From Isoetes taiwanensis (Eukaryota; Streptophyta; Lycopodiopsida; Isoetales; Isoetaceae), in NCBI GenBank assembly GCA_021234155.1, contig JAJEKV010000034.1:994001-1058000 (forward strand): 64,000 bases of DNA. Reading direction: 5' to 3'. This document shows, piece by piece, positions 45,440 to 56,524 of this stretch; position 1 is the first letter of the stretch; every line of letters begins with the position of its first letter. The notes beneath the pieces were generated by a model that saw only the letters and a program-made list of their open reading frames with translations, did no database searches and was not told the origin of the DNA. The translations under genes were made by a program, and so were the position numbers.

Positions 45440-46030
45440 GCCCTGTGTCTTCTATCTGAAATCGGTGAGATATTGACGAAATCCTTACCAAGATTGTTGA
45501 GAAAAATCGGTGAGATATTGAAGAAATCCTTACAGACTCTGCTCTCTCCTTCCGATGGATTCTCGACGAATTCTTGGTTGCAGATCTGCCGGTGGTACAA
45601 AAGCATCTGCGGCACAAAGGTGTGTACCAAATTTCAAAATTCAAATATTGGGGGGAAAAAAAGGCGGGGTATAAGAGTCTTGAAAATAAGTCCCGTAGAG
45701 TAGAGTAAAGTGAGTCTTGAAAATAAGTCACGTGGGCATAATATTTATATGGTGCATTATTATTAGTTATAAGGGTAAGTATATTTATATGGTGCATTAT
45801 TATTAGTTATAAGGGTAAATTATTTTTAAGTTATAATGTGTATTATAGGTGCATGAATATGTTGCTATTTACATGTGCATTAGGCATTACTGGAAAATAC
45901 ATAGGAAATTTATGGGGAGGGTATTTTTTCATAGAAAATACATAGGATATTGTGTTTATTGAAAAATACATAGTATAGGATATTGTCTTATTAGAAAATA
46001 CATAGTATATACTGTTTCATTTAAGAAAGC
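45440..46030. repeat. series of small tandem duplications
   Basis: A GGTGAGATATTGA(C/A)GAAATCCTTAC unit is duplicated at 45463 and 45509. AGTCTTGAAAATAAGTC is duplicated at 45678 and 45713. A 41-base unit with ATATTTATATGGTGCATTAT is duplicated at 45738 and 45779. GAAAATACATAG recurs four times at 45892-46010. Confidence 0.8.
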
Positions 46031-46159
46031 TATCTTTGAATAAAGCTATAGATAAACATTGACATATTAAAAAAGGGAGACAAGTAGGCAAGTAGGTTCG
46101 CCACATTTGTTGTATGTTTGATCACATGTGAACAAAGGTATAGTAATATGATATGATGT

Positions 46160-46985
46160 TTGAAGGTTATTCATTTTCGACCTTCTCGGACTTGTTGTGT
46201 TTTTCACTCCAAATGGCCTTAGACTTGTGTTTTTCATCTTGAAGGGCCTTAGACCTGCGTTTTTTTATTTTGAAGGGCCTTAGAACTATGTTTTCCACTC
46301 AGACCTATATTTTTTTTTTACTTTGAAGGGCCTTTAGAACTGCCTTTCTCGACTTCGAAGTTGAGAAAGACCCTCAAACCCCAATGTTTTTTCGCTTTGA
46401 GTTGCCTTTCTCGACTCGCGAAGTCGAAAAGGTCTTTTTGACGCCCTAAAACTGCGTTTTTAAGCTTTGAGTACGCCTTTCTCGATTTCGCGAGTCGATA
46501 AAGGCCTTCTAACCCTTAAAACCCTTCTAACCCCTAAAACCTGCGTTTTTCGCTTTGAGCTGCCTTTCTCGACTCGCGAGTCTAAAACCCGCTTTTTAAA
46601 CTTTGAGTGCCTTTCTCGACTTCGCGAATTCGAAAGGCCTTCTAACCCTAAAACTGCGTTTTTTCCTTTGAGTCCTTTCTCGACTCGCGAAGTCGAGAAA
46701 GGCCTTCTAACCCCTAAAACTGCGTTTTTAAACTTTGGTACGCCTTTCTCAACTCGCGGTCGAAAAGACCTTCCTGACCCTAAAACTGCGTTTTTAAACT
46801 TTGAAGCGCCTTTCTCGACTCGCGAGTCGAGAAAGGCCTTCTGACCCCTAAAGCCTGCGTTTTTTGCTTTGAGCTGCCTTTCTCGACTCGCGAGTCGAGA
46901 AAGGCCTTCTGATCTGTGTTTTTCCCTCTGAGCTGCCTTTCTCGACTCGCGAGTCGAGAAAGGCTCTCAGGCCTGTATTTTCCAA
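46160..46985. repeat. satellite of perfect hairpins, about 10 units
   Basis: From about 46343 a unit of 55-80 bases repeats ten times. Each unit holds a hairpin of the form GCCTTTCTCGACT-CGCG-AGTCGAGAAAGGC, followed by CTTCTAACCCCTAAAACTGCG and TTTTTAAACTTTGAG. The last three hairpins (near 46808, 46876, 46935) are perfect 30-base palindromes; earlier ones have small losses. Before 46343, shorter units (GAAGGGCCTTAGACCTGCG) lack the hairpin. Confidence 0.9.
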
Positions 46986-47069
46986 AAATGGCCCTAAGAA
47001 CTGTGTTTCATTTTTTTTTTTTGCCTGTAGCATCACTTGCCTAACTTGATTTTGTCTTTTGCAGTCCTT

Positions 47070-47554
47070 AACAACCATTGACATAAACAACCAACACATA
47101 ACTACCATTGACATTAATTAACACAACCATTTGGGTCCAACACATTTAAATTAAAATCCCCCTTAAACCCCCTTTGGTTTGGGTGCATATTCACACGGGA
47201 GGTGACTCCGGGCAACGAGAGCTGTTGGATAGGCATATTCACCCCTTATTCCTTAATCTATACCGTACGTAAAGTTCCTCGTTTGTGGGGTATGCAAGTA
47301 CAAAATTTGCTATACTGTATAACAAGATTAAAAAATGCTATAAGATTTCAAGCAAAATACTATATGGTGTTGATTTCGTACGTGCAAAATACAATTATGA
47401 GGGCTCTCGCTGCCCTACGTCACCCCCGTGTGAATATGCACCCAAACCAAAGGGGGTTTAAGGGGGATTTTAATTTAAATGTGTTGGACCCAAATGGTTG
47501 TGTTAATTAATGTCAATGGTAGTTATGTGTTGGTTGTTAATGTCAATGGTTGTT
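47070..47554. mobile_element. 485-bp element with 152-bp inverted arms
   Basis: Arm 1 (47070-47222) and arm 2 (47403-47554) are nearly identical inverted copies; for example AAATCCCCCTTAAACCCCC is at 47154 in inverted form of 47447. They enclose about 180 bases. There is no ORF. It could be a foldback element or MITE. Its transcript would form a very long hairpin, a typical source of plant siRNA. No clear target duplication. Confidence 0.8.
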
Positions 47555-47855
47555 ATGTGTTGGTTGTTATGTGTTGGGGGATTTAATTTTTATATGTTGA
47601 ATGTTAATGGTTTGTGTTGCAAAAAAAAAGTTTTAACCCGTTCGGGCCTTAGGGACGTCACCCCCCCCCCCGGTGACAAAATTTTTAGAATTTAAACCAG
47701 AAAAAAACTAGAATTCATTTGAGGCTTTCATCACCTGTAGCTTTTGAATTTGATCACAATGAAACAAATAGAACATAAATAAAAGTTACCATAAAGATAA
47801 AGCAGATTGATCCCATTATTCTGAAAGTCATAAAGTTTGCAACACAAAGAAAACC

Positions 47856-48745
47856 CCCTGTTATTATGCTACATATTGTTACTTCCACTACAACTATTTC
47901 TCTTTCACAATGACACCATTGTTTATCAATCCATATGATTTTGGATGCTCCATCTCTAGCTTAAAGGTAATGCATGATTCACCTTATGGTTCGATTAAAG
48001 TTTCAAACCTACAATATAAATGCATTCTTGTGGCCACTGTTTGACCGATCTCACGGACATGGAAAAGGGCGGAATAATCCGCATGTTGTGTGCATAAGAA
48101 TCCGTTTGTTGATTGAACTAAAGGTCTGGCCGCTATGAACAATCCGGCAAATGAAAATATCCAAGAGTTGAAAGCAAACAGAGGGCCTAAACTTGAATCT
48201 GCAAAGAAATCTTAGGAAGGAAACAAAAGGGGGTTTTGCAAAGACTACATTGTAGAATCGAGAAACCAATACCTTGTAAAAAAAAAAAAACATTATGCTA
48301 ACTGAAGAAACATTAAAAAATAAATACCTTTGTAAGTGTGAGCAAAAAATCCATCTCGTGGTAGTAAAATCCACTCCGGCAATAAGAATCCAAGAGGGCA
48401 AGTACACATGCATATGCACACATGCACACACATGCACACATGCACATGCACTTGCACTTGCACTTGCACTTGCACATGCACAATACACATGCATATGCAC
48501 ACACATGCACATGCATGTGCACATGCACATGCATACACATGCACAGTGTTCATGCACAAACACATGCAGAGAAAGACAACAACCCTCGGATTGTTCCCAC
48601 CAACGAAAATCTACGGCCCATAAAGGGTGCACTCTAGAAATACTATTTAGTACACCTCAACGAATACAACAACGAAATCATATAAAAACCATGTGAAAAA
48701 GCGTATAAAAATCTAAAAGTAACCCCCTGTTATTGTGCTACATAT
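47856..48745. repeat. 865-base segment between direct copies of AACCCCCTGTTATT
   Basis: AACCCCCTGTTATTATGCTACATATT (47855-47880) and AACCCCCTGTTATTGTGCTACATATT (48720-48745), shown here as AACCCCCTGTTATT plus a TGCTACATATT end, flank this segment. The inverted form occurs in every unit of the 258-bp tandem repeat at 58.1 kb. Confidence 0.7.
48404..48570. repeat. (CACATG)n / (CACTTG)n microsatellite
   Basis: Hexamers CACATG and CACTTG repeat over about 165 bases with some ACACATGCATATG variants. Frames of alternating His/Cys/Met are repeat artefacts. Confidence 0.95.
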
Positions 48746-49396
48746 TCTCGACCAGATAGTACATGCTTGGGAGCAATGAAAAGACCGGTGCATTGAAGAA
48801 AGGTGCCGAGAAGAGGGTGGTGACATCAATTGGACATACAAGCACGTGACCCATGAAGGAACTCCTCATACAAATTTCTATTGTCTGTAAGTTGCTCCGT
48901 GACTTGGAGAGAGCTCCACGTGCCCTTTGCACTAGGTGGTTCATGTGTGAAGATGGTGTTATCATTGTGCCCATACGACCACTATGGTCTCTTCACCCAC
49001 TGTCATATATATTGTAATGAGCCCATTTATAAATATAAGGTATCTCAAAACTAGTATTTTTTGGTGATTAAGTAAACAATTTGCTTAATTTTTGTTGGAA
49101 TTTATGATCTCTTGTCTACCCACCTAAGAAAATAGAGCCAAAATGTTCAACTAAGAATCTTTTTTTAACTAGAACTTTAGTTTCAATCTGTAATGAAATT
49201 CCTATGTTTGAGTTGCATTGTTCTTGTTCGCGACTCGCTATCCAAGAAAACTGGAAGAAAGCTTGGATGCACACTAACAGACAAAAATTCGAATTATGGA
49301 CAGTTTTCGAGTCGGGGTGCTCCTTTTTGTGTAAAATAACAGGGTTCCAAAAAAAAGTGGGAATGGAATGAGTCCCACTTTAATTAAATACGACTT

Positions 49397-49399
49397 ATG
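49397..49399. repeat. 3-bp target duplication ATG, right
   Basis: Partner of 43557-43559; L1 D sequence (AGTGCTACAAAGTACTGAC) continues from here. Confidence 0.75.
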
Positions 49400-51536
49400 A
49401 GTGCTACAAAGTACTGACTTGGCAATAGTGATCCTACCTGCCATGGACAACTTGCTACCCTTCCACCAATTGAGGTGTTTCTGCAATCCCTGCAAAATCT
49501 CATCCCACACCCTGCCCATGGAAACATCCCCTCCAAAGGGAATACCCAACAGCTTAGTACACACATTACCTGGAAGCACCTTCCAAGGGAATAGAGCCAA
49601 ACAAGGGGGAGGCGGAGTCAGCTGGGCCCATAATGCGGAGCACTTACCCCAATTCAGAAGAATGCCTGAGGCCAAGGAGAAAGTATCCAACAAACCCTTC
49701 ACATTCTGCAAATTCCTCTCTTCTGCCACCAAGAAGAGGAAAGTGTCATCGGCAAACTGGTTAATAATTTGTCGGGCTACCATCCCGCATCCGAAGCCCA
49801 TCCACTACTCCCTCCTCCACCGCAGGCCCAAAAACAAGCGAGACAAGTGCCTCCGCCACAATCGTAAACAAAAAATCCGGCAAAGGGCACCCCCGACGCA
49901 CCCTCTCGCCTAAGGAGAAAAAGGCGGAGGGTTCACCACGCACACCACCGTAGCTTGGCTTTGACCTATGCGGCTTCATGATCGTCTCGGTAAAGCGTGG
50001 ACCACAGCCCCAACGCTAACATCATGGCGGATAAGAACTCCCAACGGACACTATCGTAAAAGCTTTGGCAAAGTCAAGCTTAAGATAGGCAATGCCTGCC
50101 CCGCTCTTCCGGCCCAATAAAGGCCCTCATAAGCTGCGGCAACATTAGTCAAAATGTTCCTCCTGGGGACAAACCCGGTCGCACCTTACTAATGGAAGAA
50201 GTCAACACCGGCTTCAACTTCTCTGCCGGGGGCTTTCGCAATAATCTTATACACGAGGGGACAACAAGGAGATAGGCCTCCAATCATTAATAGTAGAAGG
50301 TCTGCTTAACCTTAGGAATCAAGGAAATGCATGCGGTATTCAAGATCCTATCCATTTGAGAAGACTGCAGCAACTCAAGGTACACCTGGTACACTGACTC
50401 ACCAGCCCACTCCCAATAAGTCTGAAAGAACTCCACAGGGATGCCATCCAGCCCAGGACATTTATCCTTGGCCATGCACATACATGACGCCGCTAAATCC
50501 TCTCTGGAGAGCTCCTGCTCCAAGCTCTCACACTGGTGAGGCAGAATAGATGGCTTAACAGCCCCCAAAACAAGCTCCTGCATCTCCTGCTCATAGGGAA
50601 GAGTTCGTTGTGCGAAAAACCCTGAGAAATGGGCATGCACATACCTCTGCAACTCAGCGAGATCCTCCAAAGTCCGGCCATCAGGCAAAGCAAGGGACGC
50701 CATAGATGCTGCATATCGCCGCTCCTGCTGCACACGCTGCCTACCAAAGACCTTGGCAAAACGCTTCACCCTGGCCAAGGCGCCGGGTGTTCAAACGGAA
50801 CACTGTCCTAGAGGGCCGAGAGGCAACTACACCCTGACAGGACAAAACCTGAGGGTAATGATCAGAAATGGAGGTAGACAGAATGTTACTCCGGCGCAAA
50901 GAGGGCACACCATCCAGTGCGCATGGGGAAGCATAACACCGGTCATGCCTAGCATACACCCGGCCCGCACCAATCTGCCTATTACAATAGGTGAAAGACA
51001 AGTCCCCAGGGACCTCAACCAAGGCCAAATCCTGCAACAAGCGAGACCACTGATCCCTCTCAAACCCATGCACAACCTGGGTTCCAGAACCAGAGCGATC
51101 CTCTACTCGCTAACCAAGCGACCTGCAACCCACCAAGGGCTCGCAACTTATTCCGAACTGTGGCCCATAAAGCACCCCGCTGAGAAGGCTGATTAGGGGC
51201 ATAAACATTAACAATCCCCCACTCTTGCCCTTCCTCCATCCACTTAATGATTGCCCACCGACCAAACCTGTCTGCTGCAGAGTACGTGACCTGCACATCC
51301 ATCCTCCAAGCAATAAGAGTACCCCCACTAGTCCGCCCAGAAGAAGAAGCAATAGAGGCAAACTGCCTACCAACCATATTCATGAGCCTAGACATATCAC
51401 CCCTGTGACACTTACGGCTCACGAATGCAAACAATATCGGGGCCGCAACTAATCGGCGTGCCAAAGAAACACGGGCCCTCTTACTACTAGAGGACCGCAC
51501 CCCCCGCACATTCCAACTGAGGATCGACCTATTCAT
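49400..51536 (-). pseudogene. L1 D ORF2: endonuclease and RT
   Basis: The minus strand begins MNRSILSWNVRGVRSSSSKR at 51536, the typical start of a plant L1 endonuclease, with SGGTLIAWRMDV and WGIVNVYAPN (near 51190-51330). The linker and RT follow: DKCPGLDGIPVEFFQTYWEW (50480), LNTACISLIPKVKQ (50300), VRRGCPLPDFLFTIVAEAL (49880), IINQFADDTFLFLVAEE (49750), LLGIPFGGDV (49540) and SKLSMAGRITIAKSVLCSTH just before the TIR element. Several frameshifts occur. RRG replaces the common RQG in the palm motif. Confidence 0.9.
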
Positions 51537-51559
51537 CCCGGAGGAGAAGTATCAAGCCC

Positions 51560-53480
51560 CACATGCCCACCCACCAGGCCATCAGTCAACTCCACATAGT
51601 CATCACCTAGAGCCAGAGGATTAATCACAGCAAAGTGACCCACAGCCGCTGTATGTGACACTCCACTTCCAACACGTGTTGGAAGTCCCCGAGCACCTCC
51701 ATAGAGTCATGGGCCACACTAGTCTCTACCTCCAACCGGTTGCTCCAGCCACCTCATGCTTTCGGCACATACCGCTATCACGGACATCCCCAACGGATCA
51801 CCAGCCCCCCTCCCACAGCCCCGTCCTCGGACCCTAGCCACAACCAAATCATCATCCGAGCCCTCCCCGAGCCACCACGCCCCTAGCCCCGCCATCCAAT
51901 GGGCGGCCAGCAAAGCAAGCCTGCCCGGCCTCGTCCCCACACCACCTCTCCCAACCACACCACCACCTCGTCCAACTCCACTCCTTTGCACCACGAAGTC
52001 CTCCGCTGCTACCTCCTCGGGAACAAAGGAATCCCTGCCCCCGCACAAGCACCGCAATCCCTACCACATCACCAAAGACCGCCAGGATCATCAACAGGGT
52101 CGATGGCAAAGACAATAGATGGAAACATCCGGCCGGATCTCGAGCCATTCAAAAGCTTCAATCGGAATGTAAAATGCCGGGGACCACTACGTCTTTGAAG
52201 AGAAGTGGGCACAGTTGCAAAGCGTGCAGAGCAACACGTATCTTGGGGACATGCACAATAGAATGAGCCAAATATACACCCGGGCCATTAGCCATAGAAA
52301 CCAAGAAATCAGGCACCATTAGATCGAGGAAGATCCTAATCAAACCAACACCGGGATTTTAACCATTTGTCAAAGAACCGTGGACATTGCCGAGTATAAT
52401 ATCGATACAACACATATGAGTCACCCAAAGTATCCACCCCTCGACTAACCAATTGCCGCACGGAAGACTCAAACAAACATGATTATGAAAAAATTATTTG
52501 GGAGGAATTTGAGACCGATACAGGCAAACCAATCCACCTCGGATGTCCAAAGAAGCCAAGAGCTAAACCTCCTCGTGTCCAATATGTAACCCGTGAAGTA
52601 GCCCAATCACGCAAATGAAACTAGATTCTCAATAGTCCGAACATGCCCGATATGATCAATATCTATCCATGGAGTCTCTCGAAGAGCCGCCTCGCAGTCA
52701 ATAGAGTGATGATCCTCCACAAATTTCGAGCCTCTTGAACACGGGCGGTCCCTACACTCCCGAGCCTTGTGCTTGATCCAATCTGAAAACCCCTACCGAG
52801 TGATGCGAGCAACAGTGTCATTGCTCCGCCAGGCCGGGCGCACAGGAGTTGGGGCTGCTGCCCTGGCATCCTGAGAGGTATCCAGGGGCACCCTAGGAGG
52901 CACATCAGCTACATGCACCCTAGAAGAGGGCGCATCACCAGCAAGTGATCCCTTCCCAAGCACAGGGGAAGAGGGCATCACGCATCCGCCTTCCAAAGGG
53001 GCATGCTTGATGGGATCAAGACCGGAGTCTCCAAAACACAATCACGGGGTCTCCTAGAATTATATTGAGAGGAAGAGCAATCCACATACCTCTCAACCGA
53101 AGGGGATTCCAAGAGCTCCCTCATCTCTGCCACCAATTGCATGCCACTTCCTACAGCCCCCGCATCTTCATGCATGCCGAGACCCGCACCCTTCCCCTTT
53201 ACTGGAGGATTCTTCCTCCTCGCCATCTCCCTTGGTTTCAGCCCCAAGCCATGAGGCTCAATCGATCCCCCATCAGCCTGTCTGGCAGGAGCCATGACAT
53301 CCGAACCAGTCCGGAAATCAGCTGTTTGCGGCACCAAACCATATGCAAAACAGCTGATGCTATACACCACCGGAAAGAGCTCGAAACAAGCTTTCCAACG
53401 AGCCTAAGCACGCCGAAATCTGACACCAGATAAGAGAGATATCGCCGATCAAAGTTTCGCCGTCAGAACCCCAACCGCCC
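51560..53480 (-). pseudogene. L1 D ORF1 (gag-like), decayed
   Basis: Minus-strand frames run from 53370 (SISCFAYGLVPQTADFRTG, a basic RRKNPPVKGKG stretch, then LLESPSVERYVDCSSSQYNS) through 52793 (SQDARAAAPTPVRPAW). A later block at 52350-52160 (RIFLDLMVPDFLVSMANGPG) has the look of the DUF4283/zinc-knuckle region of plant L1 ORF1, with CTLCNCAHF in a shifted frame as a possible knuckle remnant. The frames at 51560-52150 are Pro/Gly-rich linker. Family assignment rests mainly on its position before ORF2. Confidence 0.6.
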
Positions 53481-53486
53481 AAGTTC

Positions 53487-53499
53487 CTCGAGGAACTAA
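53487..53499. repeat. 13-bp target duplication, right, of L1 D
   Basis: CTCGAGGAACTAA, identical to 42051-42063. Confidence 0.93.
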
Positions 53500-53514
53500 A
53501 TTGAATTGAGTTAA

Positions 53515-53645
53515 GTTGGTTTTATACGTCCACGGAGATCAAAGGTTTATCGGACTGAATATATATAATGGATGCAGTTGCGTATAATTAGTTAGGATTA
53601 AAAAACCCTTGTCTCGAAGGGTTTTCGAGTGGAAAACCTTTATAG
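53515..53645 (-). mobile_element. LINE A 3' UTR stub
   Basis: TACGTCCACGGAGATCAA, then GATTAAAAAACCC and the hairpin CTCGAA-GGGTT-TTCGAG (53613-53629), then GGAAAACCTT, match the family A 3' end in minus orientation. No ORF2 remains; LINE C copy 2 abuts it. The (GAATA)n tail is replaced by GAATTGAGTTAAG. Confidence 0.8.
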
Positions 53646-54945
53646 TAATGAGCTTACTGAGGAATTTGCAGGTGGTTTGGGTATGTTAGACTTCCATCTG
53701 CAGAGTAAGATTCTGATTTCTAAGTTCATTTGGAGGATCCCTAAGGATATGGTTGACTCACCTGGAGTGCGGTTGGTGAAGCAGTCACTTGCACATTGTG
53801 TTCCATTTGGGAAAGCTTCGTTAAAACCTCTTCTTCCTTGGGGTCTCTTTTATCAGCTATGCCCTTTTCCTAATGCCTCCCCTTTTTTGAAAGGCTTGCT
53901 GGAGTCTTGGGAGACAGTACGGACCTTATTTAGTATTGATCTTGTTGCATGTCATCAGTTGAGTGCTCCTTGTTGGTGGATACATGTGGAAAATAATCTT
54001 CCACTTCCATTAACTCAATGGCGTTGGAGGTTAGCAGGAATCTTGACAGTTGTGGCATTGTATGATTCTGGCCAATTAGTGACATGGCAAATCTTTCAAA
54101 CAAAATTCTTATTGTCTCGATGGGACAGACCTATTTGGCAAAAGGTTACTAGTACTCTTCCATTGATTGCTCCAGAGGCTATTGAAGGGTGCATGTGGAT
54201 TTCCCACCAGAGTGTTCACAATGAGTATAGGCTTGTGAACTCTATGTATAGGCTGCTTATCAATGGTGATATCCTTCCACCATCCATTAAGTGGTCCCTG
54301 CAGCTCACACCTCCTAGTTGGAGACGTATGTGGACTTGGTCTTGGGATAAACTATTTCATCCTAAGGTGGCTGTGCTTTGATGGCAAATTCTTCACAGAT
54401 GCCCTCGTGTGGATGTGCTTGTCCACATATTCGATCCTTGAGCGTCATCATTCTGCCCACTGTGCAAGCAAAGGGACGAGACTATTGAGCATTATTTCTT
54501 TTTATGTGATCATCTGCAGCCTGTTTGGTCTTGGCTGCTTTCTCTTTTTCATGTGACATTGACAAGTCAGCAAGTGCTCCTGGCTACTTATCCGGACACT
54601 TGGAATAAGCTGTGGAGCCAAGCATCTCATTTAGCATTAGGATAGTTGTTGTGGTCCATCTAGAAGCCCAGAAGATTGTGTGTCTTTCAGGGTTTGGATA
54701 TTCCTCCTGCAGTTGTCCTCCAGGATGCACACGCAAAATTGCTAAGGCCTACAGTTGCTGGCTCCTGCCAAGCGACAGTTGATATTTGAGTTCCATTTGA
54801 GTGTATTGTCCTATGCATAGGCTGGTGGTTCTACTCAGTGGATCATGATTATCCTCTGAGATTTTATTCCCGCCAGTGCATTTGTATCTGGCTTTTGGCT
54901 TGGAGTTTCAATAAAGTTTGACGTCCTTCAAGAAAAAAAAGTGTA
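53646..54945 (+). mobile_element. LINE C copy 2, 5'-truncated
   Basis: Plus strand, from the middle of ORF2 to the 3' end: AATAAAGTTTGACGTCCTTC and oligo-A at about 54935-54943, matching the 3' end of copy 1 at 8.58 kb. It abuts the LINE A stub at its 5' side. Confidence 0.88.
53650..54830 (+). pseudogene. LINE C ORF2 C-terminal part
   Basis: A 230-codon open stretch to 54381 reads GGLGMLDFHLQSKILISKFIWR, WQIFQTKFLLSRWDRPIWQKV, LVNSMYRLLINGDILPPSIKWSLQL and WSWDKLFHPKVAVL, all matching copy 1 at 8696-9412. It then breaks (TGA). In a shifted frame near 54450 the zf-RVT motif is complete: FCPLCKQRDETIEHYFFLC (C-x2-C...H-x4-C). This is the best-kept view of the family C C-terminus. Confidence 0.88.
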
Positions 54946-56184
54946 CACATCAAACTGCCTCCCCTTGATGTCTTCATTCAAGCAATTGTGTATGCTTCTC
55001 TAGCACCTCCAGTATGTAAGATGCTAGTGCAGCTACTATAGAAGTGGATGTGCCGATTGATGTGGGGCCAAGAAAGCTTCATATTTCTCTTTGATAGTCT
55101 TAAAATGCATCATAATTTCAAAAGGGATGCATTAAACTTTGAAAATATATATCGAAAGTGTGACATGTATGATTCTTTATTTCTTAAACACATAAGCTAT
55201 ATAAACCATTTATAAACAGATTTCTACATCCATAAGTAGCTAATAAAAGTTCATAGTTATACAATTTGTATAGTTTTTTAGGTTCCTTATGTATTTGACG
55301 CCATCAAATACTTGCACTTCGTTGGAATATTTCTTTTGTATGACATAGGCAAAGAATATGCACTTTTTGTATATCTTGGCTTTATTAGAATAGTGCAAAG
55401 AAGAATAGTGTAGTAGGTTATTGGCTATTGCCACCACTTAATAATATATGTTCCCATACAAAGAGGACAAAGGCGTGATCCCGTAAATACTTGCATACTT
55501 TTTGGGTTCTTCTTCTTGTATGTTTCGATTCCAACACAAATGCTGCAAAAAAATATGTCTTGATTATAACGCTACTAGAAAGACATCAAATTGTCATGTC
55601 ATATACAAGAAAAACAAAAATGTCACATCAAAAAAGGGATGGCGGTGGAAGCATGTTATCAGTGGTTGGGAATTTTTACTTGGAAATATAATGGACAGAA
55701 CACCTGGTTCATTTGATTCCTTATATAAAAAATTTAGTGTCGGTAAGTCTAGTACGAGGGAAGGTAAACATGTGGATTGAGCTCAGTGGGTCATTTTGGA
55801 TGTAGAAGTTACCTTCATGGATGCCAATTAAACTTGCTGCTAAGGTTGCTATTTTGGCATGTTAAATCCATGTGCCAGGCATTTATGTAGAAGGATACTA
55901 CTATAAGATGTTTCATGTTTTAAGATGTCCAATCAACTCACCTCATGCAAAAGTTGCTAATATGCCTAATCCACCCAATTGTAGTTGTAGCAGAAATTCA
56001 GTAGTTGGCATCTCTGATCAATTATGGCAAGTAGGTCATTGGCCAATCCTATTAGTTTAGGATGCTGACACTAGTTCAAGATAATGATAGTCAATCAAGG
56101 AAGATTTGGAATGAACGTTGTTAATTTAGTTTGCAATGCCTCTCAACCTTATTTAATCTTAGACACAATGTTCAAACAAGGTGA
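54946..56184. other. non-coding
   Basis: AT-rich with short meaningless frames. A CATACTT/TTGTATG theme recurs at about 55310-55345 and 55495-55520. No gene is supported. Confidence 0.55.
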
Positions 56185-56520
<336 letters not shown>

Positions 56521-56524
56521 TGAC

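Larger units (their letters stand above)
43560..49396. mobile_element. 5,837-bp TIR element, unclassified, inside L1 D
   Basis: The ends are inverted copies: 43560-43584 reads AAAGTCGATTTAATTAAAGTGGGAC in two pieces (AAAGTCGA + TTTAATTAAAGTGGGAC), and the far end, read inward from 49396, is AAGTCGTA + TTTAATTAAAGTGGGAC. Subterminal GGGACTC motifs recur at both ends. The 3-bp duplication could fit PIF/Harbinger or CACTA, but the ends show neither CACTA nor a TWA target. No transposase is visible; it is a composite of repeats. It is dated as younger than L1 D. Confidence 0.8.
42064..53486 (-). mobile_element. full-length plant L1 (family D), split by a 5.84-kb element
   Basis: On the minus strand, the poly(A) tail is at 42064-42081 and the 5' end at 53486. 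The two are bounded by a 13-bp duplication of CTCGAGGAACTAA. Removing the insertion at 43560-49396 and its 3-bp duplication leaves about 5.58 kb, a normal full-length plant L1: ORF1 at about 53.4-51.6 kb, ORF2 endonuclease from 51536, RT to 49.4 kb, and the C-terminal part at 43.56-42.1 kb. Many frameshifts make it inactive. Confidence 0.93.

Noticed and set aside
46160-46985. CRISPR-like array
   Set aside because: The palindromic units are spaced by similar, not unique, sequence, and the context is plant transposon DNA; it is a satellite.
48051-48696. ORFs on both strands with His/Cys/Met/Thr repeats
   Set aside because: They are generated by the CACATG hexamer repeat.
51655-53433. Plus-strand frames opposite the L1 D ORF1
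   Set aside because: Pro/Thr/Ser-rich shadows of GC-rich antisense ORF1; the minus strand has the LINE context.
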